Source: Bifidobacterium miconis (GTDB lineage Bacteria; Actinomycetota; Actinomycetes; Actinomycetales; Bifidobacteriaceae). Taken from it: a DNA stretch of 64,000 nt. The notes beneath the pieces were generated by a model that had not been told where the DNA came from, made no database searches, and saw only the letters and a list, made by a program, of their open reading frames with translations. A program made the position numbers and the translations under genes. How positions within the stretch are numbered: the first letter of the stretch is position 1; the number at the start of each line of letters is the position of its first letter. Location: NCBI RefSeq assembly GCF_019331735.1, contig NZ_JAHBBH010000013.1:1-64000 (forward strand), written 5' to 3'. This document shows, piece by piece, positions 30,098 to 37,315 of this stretch.

Positions 30098-31536
30098 CCA
30101 CGCCGAATACGACTCATACCGACGACATGCGCGGCAACGTTCGCACCGCACGCCGCGATCATCGGTCAGCGGCCATGCGCCGGCTGACCGCGGCACTGCT
30201 CACGATCGCATTCGCCGTCGCCGCAACATGCGCGGCGTATACGGCGACGGCCGCGATGGACGGCATTCGCGCCACGATCGTCGCGGCCCGTCCGCTCGCC
30301 GACAAGCCGAGCACGTCGGCGGCAAACGGCGCAAGCTATTTCGCCGAACAGTATTCCAGCTACTTTCTCGCCGCCGGGCTCAGGCACGGCAACGTGAACT
30401 TCTCCCCCGCCTCGCTGTGGATGGCGTTGGCGATGGCGGCGCAGGGCGCGGACGGCGAGACGCGCGCGCAGCTGGACCGCGTGCTGCAAACGCATTCATT
30501 GAGCGCCGGCGACTATCGTTCGCTGATCTCGTCGATCAACGGCCGACGCGAAGGCGCGGCGTCCGAAATGCTCGTGCGCAATGCGGTGTGGGCGGACGAT
30601 ACGCTCACGCTGTCCGACGAATTCTCGTCGAGTGTGCGCGACGCGTTCGACGCGAACGTGGTTTCGCTGCCGTTCGGCGACGATGCGACGCGACGGCTGC
30701 GCGAGTGGATCAAGGAGGGCACGCGCGGCGAGCTTGACCCGGACGTGCGGCTGGACGACAACCGGCTGCTGTCGATCGTCGACACCGTGTACGCGGACGG
30801 ACGATGGGCCGAGCCGTTCGATGCGAACGATACCAAGGACGGCACGTTCCACGGCACGAACGGAGAGACGACCGTGCCGATGATGACGCGCACGTTCGAG
30901 AACACGACGTGGGTGTTCAGCAAGAGCGAAGGATGGCAGACCGCGACGCTCACGTTCGACGACGGCGGCACGTTCACGCTGCTGCTGCCGGATAAGGGCC
31001 GGTTCGACGCGCTCACGCAGGCGGGAAGTTCCATGGCGAGCACGGCGTTCCGCGCGGGCACGTCGGACGCGTCGGACGGAAACGCGATCTGGCCCGACGA
31101 GACGGAACGGCAGGGCCCGATTCCGGACGTGCTGGGGTTCGACACGACGGCGTACGCCGCGCAGGTGACGGTGACGATGCCGCGGTTCTCGATCACGAAT
31201 ACGTTTGCATCGGACGAGCTGATCGACGTGCTGCGCGGGATCGGTGTCAAGGACGCGTTCGATCCGGAGCGGGCCGATTTTGCGAAGATGCTCGACGCCA
31301 ATCGCTCCGCGGTCAAGGACGCGGCGCTGCACATTGATTCCGTGGTGCAGGGCACGCGCATCGACGTGAACGAGCGTGGCGCCAAGGCGGCGGCCTACAC
31401 CGACATCGGCATGGCCACCTCGGCCGCGCCCATGGAACGGCGGCACGTCGACTTCACCGTCGACCGCCCGTTCCTCTACCAGTACGCCACACCCGAGGGA
31501 ATCCCGCTGTTCGTGGGCGCCGTCACGAACCTATAA
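30094..31536 (+). CDS. Serpin (serine protease inhibitor), membrane-anchored or secreted
   Basis: The protein has 480 residues. A hydrophobic segment near 30-53 (LTAALLTIAFAVAATCAAYTA) is a signal anchor. The serpin fold starts at NGASYFAEQYSSYFL with NVNFSPASLWMALAMAAQGADGETRAQL, and the C-terminal signature HVDFTVDRPFLYQYATPEG is present. The hinge and reactive loop read ERGAKAAAYTDIGMATSAAP. Counting from the hinge Glu as P17, the scissile bond falls at or next to Thr-Ser, like the Thr-Ser bond of the characterised B. longum serpin that inhibits elastase-like proteases. It is coupled to the membrane gene before it and diverges from serRK. Target protease is inferred. Confidence 0.93.
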   Translation: MTTPNTTHTDDMRGNVRTARRDHRSAAMRRLTAALLTIAFAVAATCAAYTATAAMDGIRATIVAARPLADKPSTSAANGASYFAEQYSSYFLAAGLRHGNVNFSPASLWMALAMAAQGADGETRAQLDRVLQTHSLSAGDYRSLISSINGRREGAASEMLVRNAVWADDTLTLSDEFSSSVRDAFDANVVSLPFGDDATRRLREWIKEGTRGELDPDVRLDDNRLLSIVDTVYADGRWAEPFDANDTKDGTFHGTNGETTVPMMTRTFENTTWVFSKSEGWQTATLTFDDGGTFTLLLPDKGRFDALTQAGSSMASTAFRAGTSDASDGNAIWPDETERQGPIPDVLGFDTTAYAAQVTVTMPRFSITNTFASDELIDVLRGIGVKDAFDPERADFAKMLDANRSAVKDAALHIDSVVQGTRIDVNERGAKAAAYTDIGMATSAAPMERRHVDFTVDRPFLYQYATPEGIPLFVGAVTNL

Positions 31537-31564
31537 ATCAATACGGATCGCCGATACAGCCCGC

Positions 31565-31840
31565 AGTATCGGAATCGCACTACGCACGATGCCGTGTTGA
31601 TTGGCGACGCTTCGGCGTCGCCTGACGCTCCCTCAGTCCGCCTGCGGCGGCCAGCTCCCTCAGCCGAGGGAGCCTGCAAGGCGTGTTACAGTCACTAGCT
31701 TCATAACCGTAGAAACGATATGAAGCTGGCGGAGCCTCGGCTCCCTCGGCTGAGGGAGCTGTCGAGCGTAGCGAGACTGAGGGAGCGTCGCGGCGCTGTG
31801 CGCCGCTGACAGCACTGCATCGCGCACAGCGCGATTCCGC
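31565..31840. repeat. Two head-on copies of the composite palindromic repeat
   Basis: A reverse copy (31565-31673) and a forward copy (31737-31840) face each other. The forward unit reads as a hairpin GGCTCCCTCGGCTGAGGGAG, then TGTCGAGCGTAGCGAGACTG, a GC hairpin (GCGGCGCTGTGCGCCGC), and a tail with AGCACTGCATCGCGC and AGCGCGATTCC. The reverse unit has the same parts in opposite order (CGGAATCGCAC, then GACGCTTCGGCGTC, then CTCCCTCAGCCGAGGGAGCC). The region is 316 bp between the serpin and a convergent nitroreductase, with no gene. Confidence 0.8.
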
Positions 31841-31852
31841 GTGAAAGAGACC

Positions 31853-32635
31853 TTACTTGTGCAGGAACAGGCCGCCGTCGCCCCAGGCCCAGTCGCCGGC
31901 GCCGGCGCCGATCTGGAAGTGGAGCTTGGCGATGCCGAGGTCGTTGAACGTTTCGCCGTTGTCGGACGCCGGATCGATGTGCGCCGCGGCCGTACCGTCG
32001 GCGGCGTTGTACGTAAAGGTGATCGGCTGGCGGTTCATGCCGCTCGGCGCCTTCATGGCCGCCTCGACGCCCGCGCGGAACCAGTCGGGCGCGGCGGCGC
32101 GCTCCTCGTCGGTCATGCCGGCGGTGAACTGCTCGTACGACTTGGTCGGCCGATGCGTGCGCTGGCGTTCGACCAGATCCGCATAGCTGGTGGACGTGTA
32201 CGTGAGATGATGCTCCGGATGTCCGATCACGATGCCCAGATACAGTTCCTCGGACTTGGTGATGCGGCAGTGCTTGGCCGCCTCCTCGCGATCCCAGCTG
32301 CCGCCGACCCACAGGGTGCCGAGCCCGCGCAGCGTGGCGGCGAGCACGGCGCGCTCGCCGTAGAATCCGGCGCGTTCGCGCGCCTCGGGATCGTCCTTCG
32401 GGCCGACGACGGCGATGAGGTTCGCCGCGTTGGTCAGGTGCCCGGACTCGTTGGCGGCCGCGAACACGGCCGGCTGGTTGAGGATGAGCTGCATGTTGAG
32501 CCCGCCGAGCATGTTGACCGCGTCGAGCGTCATGCTCAACTGGCGGGCTGTGTCCTCGTCGATCGGATCCTTGTCGTAGGCGCGCACCGACGTGCGGATG
32601 TTGATCGCGTCGATGAGCTGCGTGTGTTCTGCCAT
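31853..32635 (-). CDS. Nitroreductase-family flavoprotein
   Basis: The protein has 260 residues from the ATG at 32635 (GGAAGGGGCAATT leader). The FMN-binding N-terminus AINIRTSVRAYDKDPID and the glycine-rich LGTLWVGGSWDREEAA block place it in the nitroreductase superfamily, in the branch with two half-domains. A longer frame upstream to 32773 runs into a palindromic repeat and is not coding. Such enzymes reduce nitro compounds, quinones or flavins with NAD(P)H in the cytosol; the natural substrate is unknown. It converges on the serpin across a repeat region. Confidence 0.8.
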   Translation of the reverse strand: MAEHTQLIDAINIRTSVRAYDKDPIDEDTARQLSMTLDAVNMLGGLNMQLILNQPAVFAAANESGHLTNAANLIAVVGPKDDPEARERAGFYGERAVLAATLRGLGTLWVGGSWDREEAAKHCRITKSEELYLGIVIGHPEHHLTYTSTSYADLVERQRTHRPTKSYEQFTAGMTDEERAAAPDWFRAGVEAAMKAPSGMNRQPITFTYNAADGTAAAHIDPASDNGETFNDLGIAKLHFQIGAGAGDWAWGDGGLFLHK

Positions 32636-32713
32636 AATTGCCCCTTCCTTGGCGTTGCGTAATGGCGTGAAATTTTGCGGAACAAACTGTGCCAAGCACT
32701 GTACCCCCTTCTT

Positions 32714-32761
32714 GGCTCCCCTTGTCAGGGGAGCTGTCACGAAGTGACTGAGGGGTAGTCG
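32714..32761. repeat. 48-bp palindromic repeat, identical to the copy at 52674
   Basis: The unit starts GGCTCCCCTTGTCAGGGGAG, continues with CTGTCACGAAGTGACTG and ends AGGGGTAGTCG. Two hairpins are nested: GGCTCCCC...GGGGAGC and GTCAC-GAA-GTGAC. All 48 bases match the copy at 52674-52721, 20 kb away. It lies between a nitroreductase start and a glycosyltransferase stop. Confidence 0.85.
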
Positions 32762-32839
32762 GACCCATTGCAATGAATCCGGCGAGCCGCTTACTTGCGC
32801 TTATTCCATTGTCTACTTGGCGTATTCGATGGTCCGGAC

Positions 32840-33853
32840 TTATTTGAGCGCCGGCATCGGCTTCCAGTTCGGATCATGCATGAGCTTGCGCGAATCCCAC
32901 CAGCCCTTCGCGATCTGCACCAAGCCGGTGCGCACGTGCTCGCGATCGACCATCACCAGTCGAATCACTTCCTTCGCGGCGGTCGCCACCGTGCCGAGCG
33001 CGAACAGGAACGGGCGGAAGTCGCCGTGCACCATGAAGTAGCGGGCCATGTAGCCGCGGTTGCGCATGATGTGATAGCGGTTCATGTCGGATGTGGAGTT
33101 GAGCTGGCGCAGGCCCGCGATGTCCCAGTTGCCGATTTCGCGCGTGCGGCGCAGCACGACGTCGGGCACGACGATCGGATTGGTGACCTTGCTGGCGAGG
33201 TAGCCGTAGATCGTGTCGTCCCAGTAGATGAAGAAGCGCGGGTCGGGGAAGCCGATTTTCTCGACGACGCGGCGGCGGAACAGGCCGCCTTCGAAGCACA
33301 GCGTGTCCATGACGCGGTATCCGGCGCGGCCGAACGCGGCCGGCGCGATCGGGTTCGGAATGCCGAGCGGGACGATGAAATCGTACTGCCAGTAGAACGG
33401 GCCGCCGTCGTAGTCGTAGCGGCTGCCTTGGATGACGTCGTGACGGGCGGTCCATTTGGCGAGCTTTTCGATGCCTTCGGGTTCGACGGCCACGTCGTCG
33501 TCCATGACCCAGAACCATTCGGCACCGAGTTCGTACGCCTTTTTCACGCCGGCGGAGAAGCCGCCCGCGCCGCCGAGGTTCGCGGTTTGCGGCGCGTAGA
33601 CGACGCGCTGCTCGTTGCCGCTGGCGTCGGCGACGGTGGCGCCCCATTGCTTGGTGATGCGTGCGGCGAAGTCGTCGACCATGCCGTGCGTCTCGTCGGA
33701 ATGCTCGTTGTCGACGATGACGATGCGCCACGGCGCGACGGTGAGCCGTTCGATCGAGTCGAACAGTTTGGCCAGCAGTTGCTGGCGCTTGTACGTGACG
33801 ACGACGATCGCCAGTTTCTCGATGGTCTTCTTCGCGGCATGCTTTTCACTCAT
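32840..33853 (-). CDS. Family 2 glycosyltransferase (galactofuranosyl/rhamnosyltransferase type)
   Basis: The protein has 337 residues. The GT-A fold starts with LAIVVVTYKRQQLLAKLFDSIE; the nucleotide-sugar site includes IVIVDNEHSDE and the metal-binding FWVMDDDVAVEPEG (DDD in place of DxD). Later blocks FEGGLFRRRVVEKIGFPDPRFFIYWDDTIYGYLA carry the probable catalytic acid in YWDDTIY. The pattern resembles GlfT2- or RfbF-like transferases of cell-surface glycans. ATG 33853 is chosen because GGTGGG lies just before it; an ATG three codons upstream is possible. No other polysaccharide genes adjoin it. Confidence 0.85.
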   Translation of the reverse strand: MSEKHAAKKTIEKLAIVVVTYKRQQLLAKLFDSIERLTVAPWRIVIVDNEHSDETHGMVDDFAARITKQWGATVADASGNEQRVVYAPQTANLGGAGGFSAGVKKAYELGAEWFWVMDDDVAVEPEGIEKLAKWTARHDVIQGSRYDYDGGPFYWQYDFIVPLGIPNPIAPAAFGRAGYRVMDTLCFEGGLFRRRVVEKIGFPDPRFFIYWDDTIYGYLASKVTNPIVVPDVVLRRTREIGNWDIAGLRQLNSTSDMNRYHIMRNRGYMARYFMVHGDFRPFLFALGTVATAAKEVIRLVMVDREHVRTGLVQIAKGWWDSRKLMHDPNWKPMPALK

Positions 33854-34367
33854 GCCCACCATTGTAGGCACAGCCGCCGCCCGCCGACCGTCGACCGCAA
33901 GGATATTCGGATTGGCAGTCTTGGTCGAACCGTCGCGACACAGGCACGGGTGATGCCGCTATATGTGGCTCTTCACCTTTTGGGACTCTTCGTATTTTGG
34001 TGTATATGGGTGTGTCCGGTGAGGCGTGGCTCTGTGGTATCGGTATCGTCCGCACTGTTCGTACGTTCCGATGCTGTATTGTCGCGGGATTGCGCGACAG
34101 CGCAATCCCAGCAACGCGCGCAGCACGATGAAAATAGCATTGCGCTCTCGCGCAATACAGTATTCCCCGGCGGCATCCAACGCGGCCGCGCCCGAACGGT
34201 CGCAACGCTCCCGAATGCTGGCGGCAGCTCTCGGCTCGGCTAGGCCGAGCCGTGAAGAAAACGCCGGAGGCGTTTTTAGGCGAGGAGCGAGCGACAGCGA
34301 GCCAGCAAAACGCGGCCGTCAGGCCGTCCTTAATTGCTGAATGCTCCCGGCGAAGCCGGGTGGGGGA

Positions 34368-34436
34368 GCGTCGCGGCACGCTAGTGCCGCCAACAAGCAC
34401 AGCATCGCGCGCAAGCGCGATTCCAATACCAGCATA
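34368..34436 (+). repeat. Tail unit of the composite repeat upstream of the DUF559 gene
   Basis: GGGGGAGCGTCGCGG, the GC hairpin GCGGCACGCTAGTGCCGC, then AAGCACAGCATCGCGCG and AAGCGCGATTCC match the right half of the unit at 31737-31840 and the segment at 35211-35255. The preceding 34100-34367 holds more hairpins (GGGATTGCGC...GCGCAATCCC at about 34094-34120; CGGCTCGGCTAGGCCGAGCC at about 34234-34253) and no gene. Confidence 0.7.
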
Positions 34437-34456
34437 CGTCCACTATCCTGAAACTC

Positions 34457-34888
34457 ATGAGGGAATACCAGCAGGCCAACACGCCTCTCGCCCGACAACT
34501 GCGCAGGAACATGACCCCATGGGAAAGAAAACTCTGGTACCGATTCCTCCGTACTCACGTCTTGCGCTGGCAGCGGCAGACACCGGTCGGCCGGTATATT
34601 GTCGACTTCCATTGTGCGAAAGCCAAACTCGTGGTCGAACTCGACGGCAGCGGCCACTACATTCCAGAACAACAGGTGAAAGACGCCGAACGCACCCGGG
34701 AGTTGGAGCTGGAGGGTCTTTTGGTGCTGCGGTTTGCGAATAATCGAGTGGATCACCGGTTCGACGCGGTGTGCGCGAGGGTTGACGGCTTTTTGTGTTT
34801 TGGTGTGTATGGGTTGTGTGGTTTGGTTTGGGGTGTCGCGGCGGCTTCTCGCGGGGCGGTCCTTCCTTGCTGTTGCTTGGCCCCGTAA
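34457..34888 (+). CDS. DUF559 Vsr-like endonuclease-fold protein
   Basis: This 143-residue protein starts ANTPLARQLRRNMTPWERKLWYRFLR, the standard DUF559 opening. The nuclease core GRYIVDFHCAKAKLVVELDGSGH has the D...E-x-D arrangement of very-short-patch-repair endonucleases, followed by ERTRELELEGLLVLRFANNRVDHRFDAVCARV. Residues after about 110 (GFLCFGVYGLCGLVWGV...) are not family-like: this DNA is a copy of the repeat that also occurs at 33976 and 35306, so the protein has acquired a repeat-encoded tail. No clear Shine-Dalgarno precedes the ATG. The gene lies in a dense repeat patch. The cellular role of DUF559 proteins is not established. Confidence 0.82.
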   Translation: MREYQQANTPLARQLRRNMTPWERKLWYRFLRTHVLRWQRQTPVGRYIVDFHCAKAKLVVELDGSGHYIPEQQVKDAERTRELELEGLLVLRFANNRVDHRFDAVCARVDGFLCFGVYGLCGLVWGVAAASRGAVLPCCCLAP

Positions 34889-34892
34889 TGAT

Positions 34893-35133
34893 TGTGGGTA
34901 TGGGCGGGATGTTTGCGACGGTGATTGGCAAAGGAATGAATATCGCTCATCCCGTCGGAAAACGATCGTGGGCATAACCGGTACATGATGCGACCCGATT
35001 CGTGGGCATAACCGGTATACGCAGACGATCGTGGGCATAGGCCGGCCATGAAGAGCCGGTTGTGAGCCCGTACGTGGTCGGTGTATGCCCACGATCCTGT
35101 GGACGGGCGGACGAATGGACGGTTCATGCCCAC
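34893..35133. repeat. Cluster of GTGGGCATA motifs in both orientations
   Basis: GATCGTGGGCATAACCGG at 34964, GATTCGTGGGCATAACCGGT at 34997 and GATCGTGGGCATAGGCCGG at 35027 are three spaced direct copies. A weaker copy (GATTGTGGGTATGGGC) begins near 34893. Opposite-orientation copies are TATGCCCACGATC (35084-35096) and CATGCCCAC (35125-35133). The interval holds no supported gene. It could be a protein-binding cluster or decayed repeat DNA. Confidence 0.55.
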
Positions 35134-35194
35134 ATTCAGTCGAGGAAGACAAGAGATGCCGCCAGCATCACAGGACGTGTTGGAACCATGCTGT

Positions 35195-35306
35195 CGGCGG
35201 CAAGCTGCCGCTGCCGCCGACAGCACAGCATCGCGCGATAGCGCGATTCCGATACAACAGGCATACGCGCCATACACACCACAATACGAAGAGCCCGAAA
35301 AGCCCA
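35195..35306 (-). repeat. Inverted end module downstream of the DUF559 gene
   Basis: On the minus strand, GGGCTTTTCGGGCTCTTCGT (from 35305) runs into GTGTGTATGGCGCG and then TATCGGAATCGCGCTATCGC and GATGCTGTGCTGTCGGCGG. It mirrors the left module at 33976-34090. It begins directly at the stop codon of the unknown gene 35307-35726. Confidence 0.6.
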
Positions 35307-35726
35307 TTAAGCAGCAACGCGGGAACGGGAGGGAGCGTCGGGACGGACGCGCGTGATCGCGTATTTGGCATCGAAGATGATGATGCCGAGGTCGTCGTAG
35401 TGGTGTCCGTCGATGTAGGAGACGACGGTGTGGCCGGGTCGGGATGCGGGCAGGTCGAACAACCGCAGGATCGCCTGTTCTGCGGTGCCGTCCGCGAGGC
35501 TGAGATATGTGCGGCGGTCGATGATCGGCACCGCGTTGCGATCCGTGGACCGTGCCGGTTTGAGCGCGATCTGCCGGGTTTCCGCGTTGACGTAGGTGAT
35601 GACGGCGCTCGGGTGACCGAGCAGGATGCCGGTGTCCGCGTTGAAGCTGATGTTGCGGTCGCGTATGGTCAGGCGCGGCGGCTTGGCGAGGCGAATCTCC
35701 GTGAACCCGTCCAGCAGCCCGCCCAT
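35307..35726 (-). CDS. Conserved-looking protein of unknown function
   Basis: This 139-residue protein was not recognised. It starts MGGLLDGFTEIRLAKPPRLTIRDRNISFN and contains two probable beta-rich halves, the second with GHTVVSYIDGHHYDDLGIIIFDAKYAI. There is no signal peptide, membrane segment or known catalytic motif. GAGGGGGAGCGC before the ATG is a strong ribosome site, and the frame is well kept, which supports a real gene. It diverges from the AAA ATPase gene across a 232-bp region containing the 23-bp tandem repeats, and ends against the repeat module on its left. Confidence 0.68.
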   Translation of the reverse strand: MGGLLDGFTEIRLAKPPRLTIRDRNISFNADTGILLGHPSAVITYVNAETRQIALKPARSTDRNAVPIIDRRTYLSLADGTAEQAILRLFDLPASRPGHTVVSYIDGHHYDDLGIIIFDAKYAITRVRPDAPSRSRVAA

Positions 35727-35816
35727 GCGCTCCCCCTCGCCTTTGATGCTTGATGTGACCCGTCGTTCCGACGCTTCCCCCCGATTCTACCGTCGCATCC
35801 CCTCCACACGCCAAAC

Positions 35817-35954
35817 AGTCCAAATCAGGAACCCAAATCGGTCCAAACCAGGAACCCAAATCGGTCCAAATGAGGAAACGAAAATGGTCCAAATGAGGAA
35901 GTAAAATCGGTCCAAATGAGGAAACGAAAACGGTCCAAATGAGGAAACGAGGTC
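35817..35954 (+). repeat. Six 23-bp tandem repeats abutting the AAA ATPase start
   Basis: Six head-to-tail 23-bp units have starts at 35817, 35840, 35863, 35886, 35909 and 35932. The consensus begins GGTCCAAATGAGGAAACGAA; the first two units differ (CAGGAACCC). The last unit ends five bases before the ATG at 35959. Units 3-6 each contain ATGAGGAA, i.e. a start codon overlapping a Shine-Dalgarno-like GAGGAA. There is no spacer DNA between units, so this is not a CRISPR array. Confidence 0.92.
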
Positions 35955-35958
35955 CGCG

Positions 35959-37248
35959 ATGACAGCCCTGAACGCAAAACCGTATCTTCCGCGCGTCTAT
36001 GACCAGATCCTCAAGAAACGGCTCGCCGCCAAGGGAGCCGTGCTTGTTGAAGGACCAAAATGGTGCGGAAAGACCACAACCTGCGCAAGGCAGTCGAACA
36101 GCGTGCTGTATATGGCCGATCCGTCCTCGCGTTCGCAGAATCTGCTGTTCGCGGAAACGCAACCATCATTCCTCCTGGAAGGCGCCACTCCCCGCCTGAT
36201 CGACGAGTGGCAGGTAGCGCCGCAGCTCTGGGATGCCGTGCGTTTCGAGGTCGATCAGCGAGGATTGCAAGGGCAATTTATTTTTACCGGGTCCAGTGTT
36301 CCGCCAAGTCTTGATCGGATCACTCATACCGGCACCGGTAGGATCGCCCGCTTGCGCATGCGTCCGATGAGCCTGTACGAGTCGAAGGAGTCTTCGGGCA
36401 CGACATCATTGGGATCGTTGTTTGACGGGGAGCCATTATCCCCTGCCCATGCCGGAACGACCATTGAGCGGCTGGCGTTTCTGATGTGCCGCGGCGGATG
36501 GCCGGGAGCCGTTGATCTTGAAGATGATGACGCAGCGCTCCAGCAGGCGATCGACTATGTCGATGCGGTGGTGGAAGCCGATATTTCCCGCGTGGATGAT
36601 GTGGAACGCGATCCGCATCTGACCCGTCGACTGTTGCGCTCATACGCCCGCATGGAATCGTCGCAGACATCCGCGGCGCAGATCGCAGCCGACGTGGCGG
36701 GCAACGAATCCGGCCCCAGCGTGAAAACCATCCAGTCGTACCTTCGTGCGCTTGAAAAAATCTTCGTCATCGAAGACATGCCGGCGTGGAATCCGAATCT
36801 GCGCTCAAAAACCGCCATACGCGCGACGGATACGCGACATTTTGTCGATCCCTCCATCGCCACGGCGGCTCTCGGTGTGAATCCCCGAGGAATTTTGCGT
36901 GATCTGGAGACGTTCGGACTGCTGTTTGAGGGTATGTGCGTGCGCGATTTGCGCGTATATGCGGACGCGCTGGACGGTCAGGTGTTCCATTACCGTGACA
37001 AGACCGGATTGGAATGCGATGCGGTGGTTCATTTGCGTGACGGCCGTTACGGCTTGATTGAAGTCAAGCTTGGCGGCGATCGCCTGATCGATGAAGGTGC
37101 GACAAATCTGCTGAAATTGGCCGATCGCATCGATACCGGCCGCATGGAACGACCTTCATTCCTCATGGTGCTCACCGGCACGGGTGCCTACAGCTATACG
37201 AGACCCGATAATGTCATAGTAGCCCCGCTGACCACACTTCGTCCCTGA
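35959..37248 (+). CDS. AAA_14/DUF4143 ATP-binding protein
   Basis: The protein has 429 residues. An N-terminal ATPase domain (~1-170) has Walker A GPKWCGKTTT and Walker B-like TPRLIDEWQ, then FIFTGSS (sensor). The C-terminal DUF4143 domain (~190-429) ends with a PD-(D/E)xK-like pattern LECDAVVHLRDGRYGLIEVKLGG that resembles a nuclease fold. This family is common in gut bacteria, often in many copies, and its function is not known; roles in defence or mobile elements have been suggested. The last copy of the 23-bp tandem repeat supplies the only ribosome-site-like sequence (GAGGAAACGAGG). It stands alone. Confidence 0.88.
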   Translation: MTALNAKPYLPRVYDQILKKRLAAKGAVLVEGPKWCGKTTTCARQSNSVLYMADPSSRSQNLLFAETQPSFLLEGATPRLIDEWQVAPQLWDAVRFEVDQRGLQGQFIFTGSSVPPSLDRITHTGTGRIARLRMRPMSLYESKESSGTTSLGSLFDGEPLSPAHAGTTIERLAFLMCRGGWPGAVDLEDDDAALQQAIDYVDAVVEADISRVDDVERDPHLTRRLLRSYARMESSQTSAAQIAADVAGNESGPSVKTIQSYLRALEKIFVIEDMPAWNPNLRSKTAIRATDTRHFVDPSIATAALGVNPRGILRDLETFGLLFEGMCVRDLRVYADALDGQVFHYRDKTGLECDAVVHLRDGRYGLIEVKLGGDRLIDEGATNLLKLADRIDTGRMERPSFLMVLTGTGAYSYTRPDNVIVAPLTTLRP

Positions 37249-37315
37249 CGCAGGGGATCGTTCAGGCGGTGTCGGCGAAACCTGCATACCGCGGTAAACA
37301 CACCGCCTTAGGCGA

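Larger units (their letters stand above)
33976..35306. mobile_element. Possible DUF559-carrying element bounded by inverted repeat modules
   Basis: Related modules face inwards at both ends. On the left (33976-34090) ACTCTTCGTATTTTGGTGTA is followed by GGTATCGGTATCGTC and GATGCTGTATTGTCG. On the right (35306-35195, read on the minus strand) GCTCTTCGTATTGTGGTGTG is followed by TGTATCGGAATCGCG and GATGCTGTGCTGTCG. Between them lie the DUF559 gene, a further tail repeat just before it (34386-34430) and a third copy of the end motif at its 3' end (34788-34821). This architecture resembles a small transposable or REP-type element. No target-site duplication could be confirmed, so mobility is an inference. 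Confidence 0.38.

Noticed and set aside
35817..35954. Possible CRISPR repeats
   Set aside because: Units are contiguous without spacers.
33976..37248. Idea that the accessory stretch is a prophage or integrated plasmid
   Set aside because: No integrase, phage structural gene, tRNA attachment site or replication gene was found. Only repeats, a DUF559 gene, an unknown gene and an AAA/DUF4143 gene are present.
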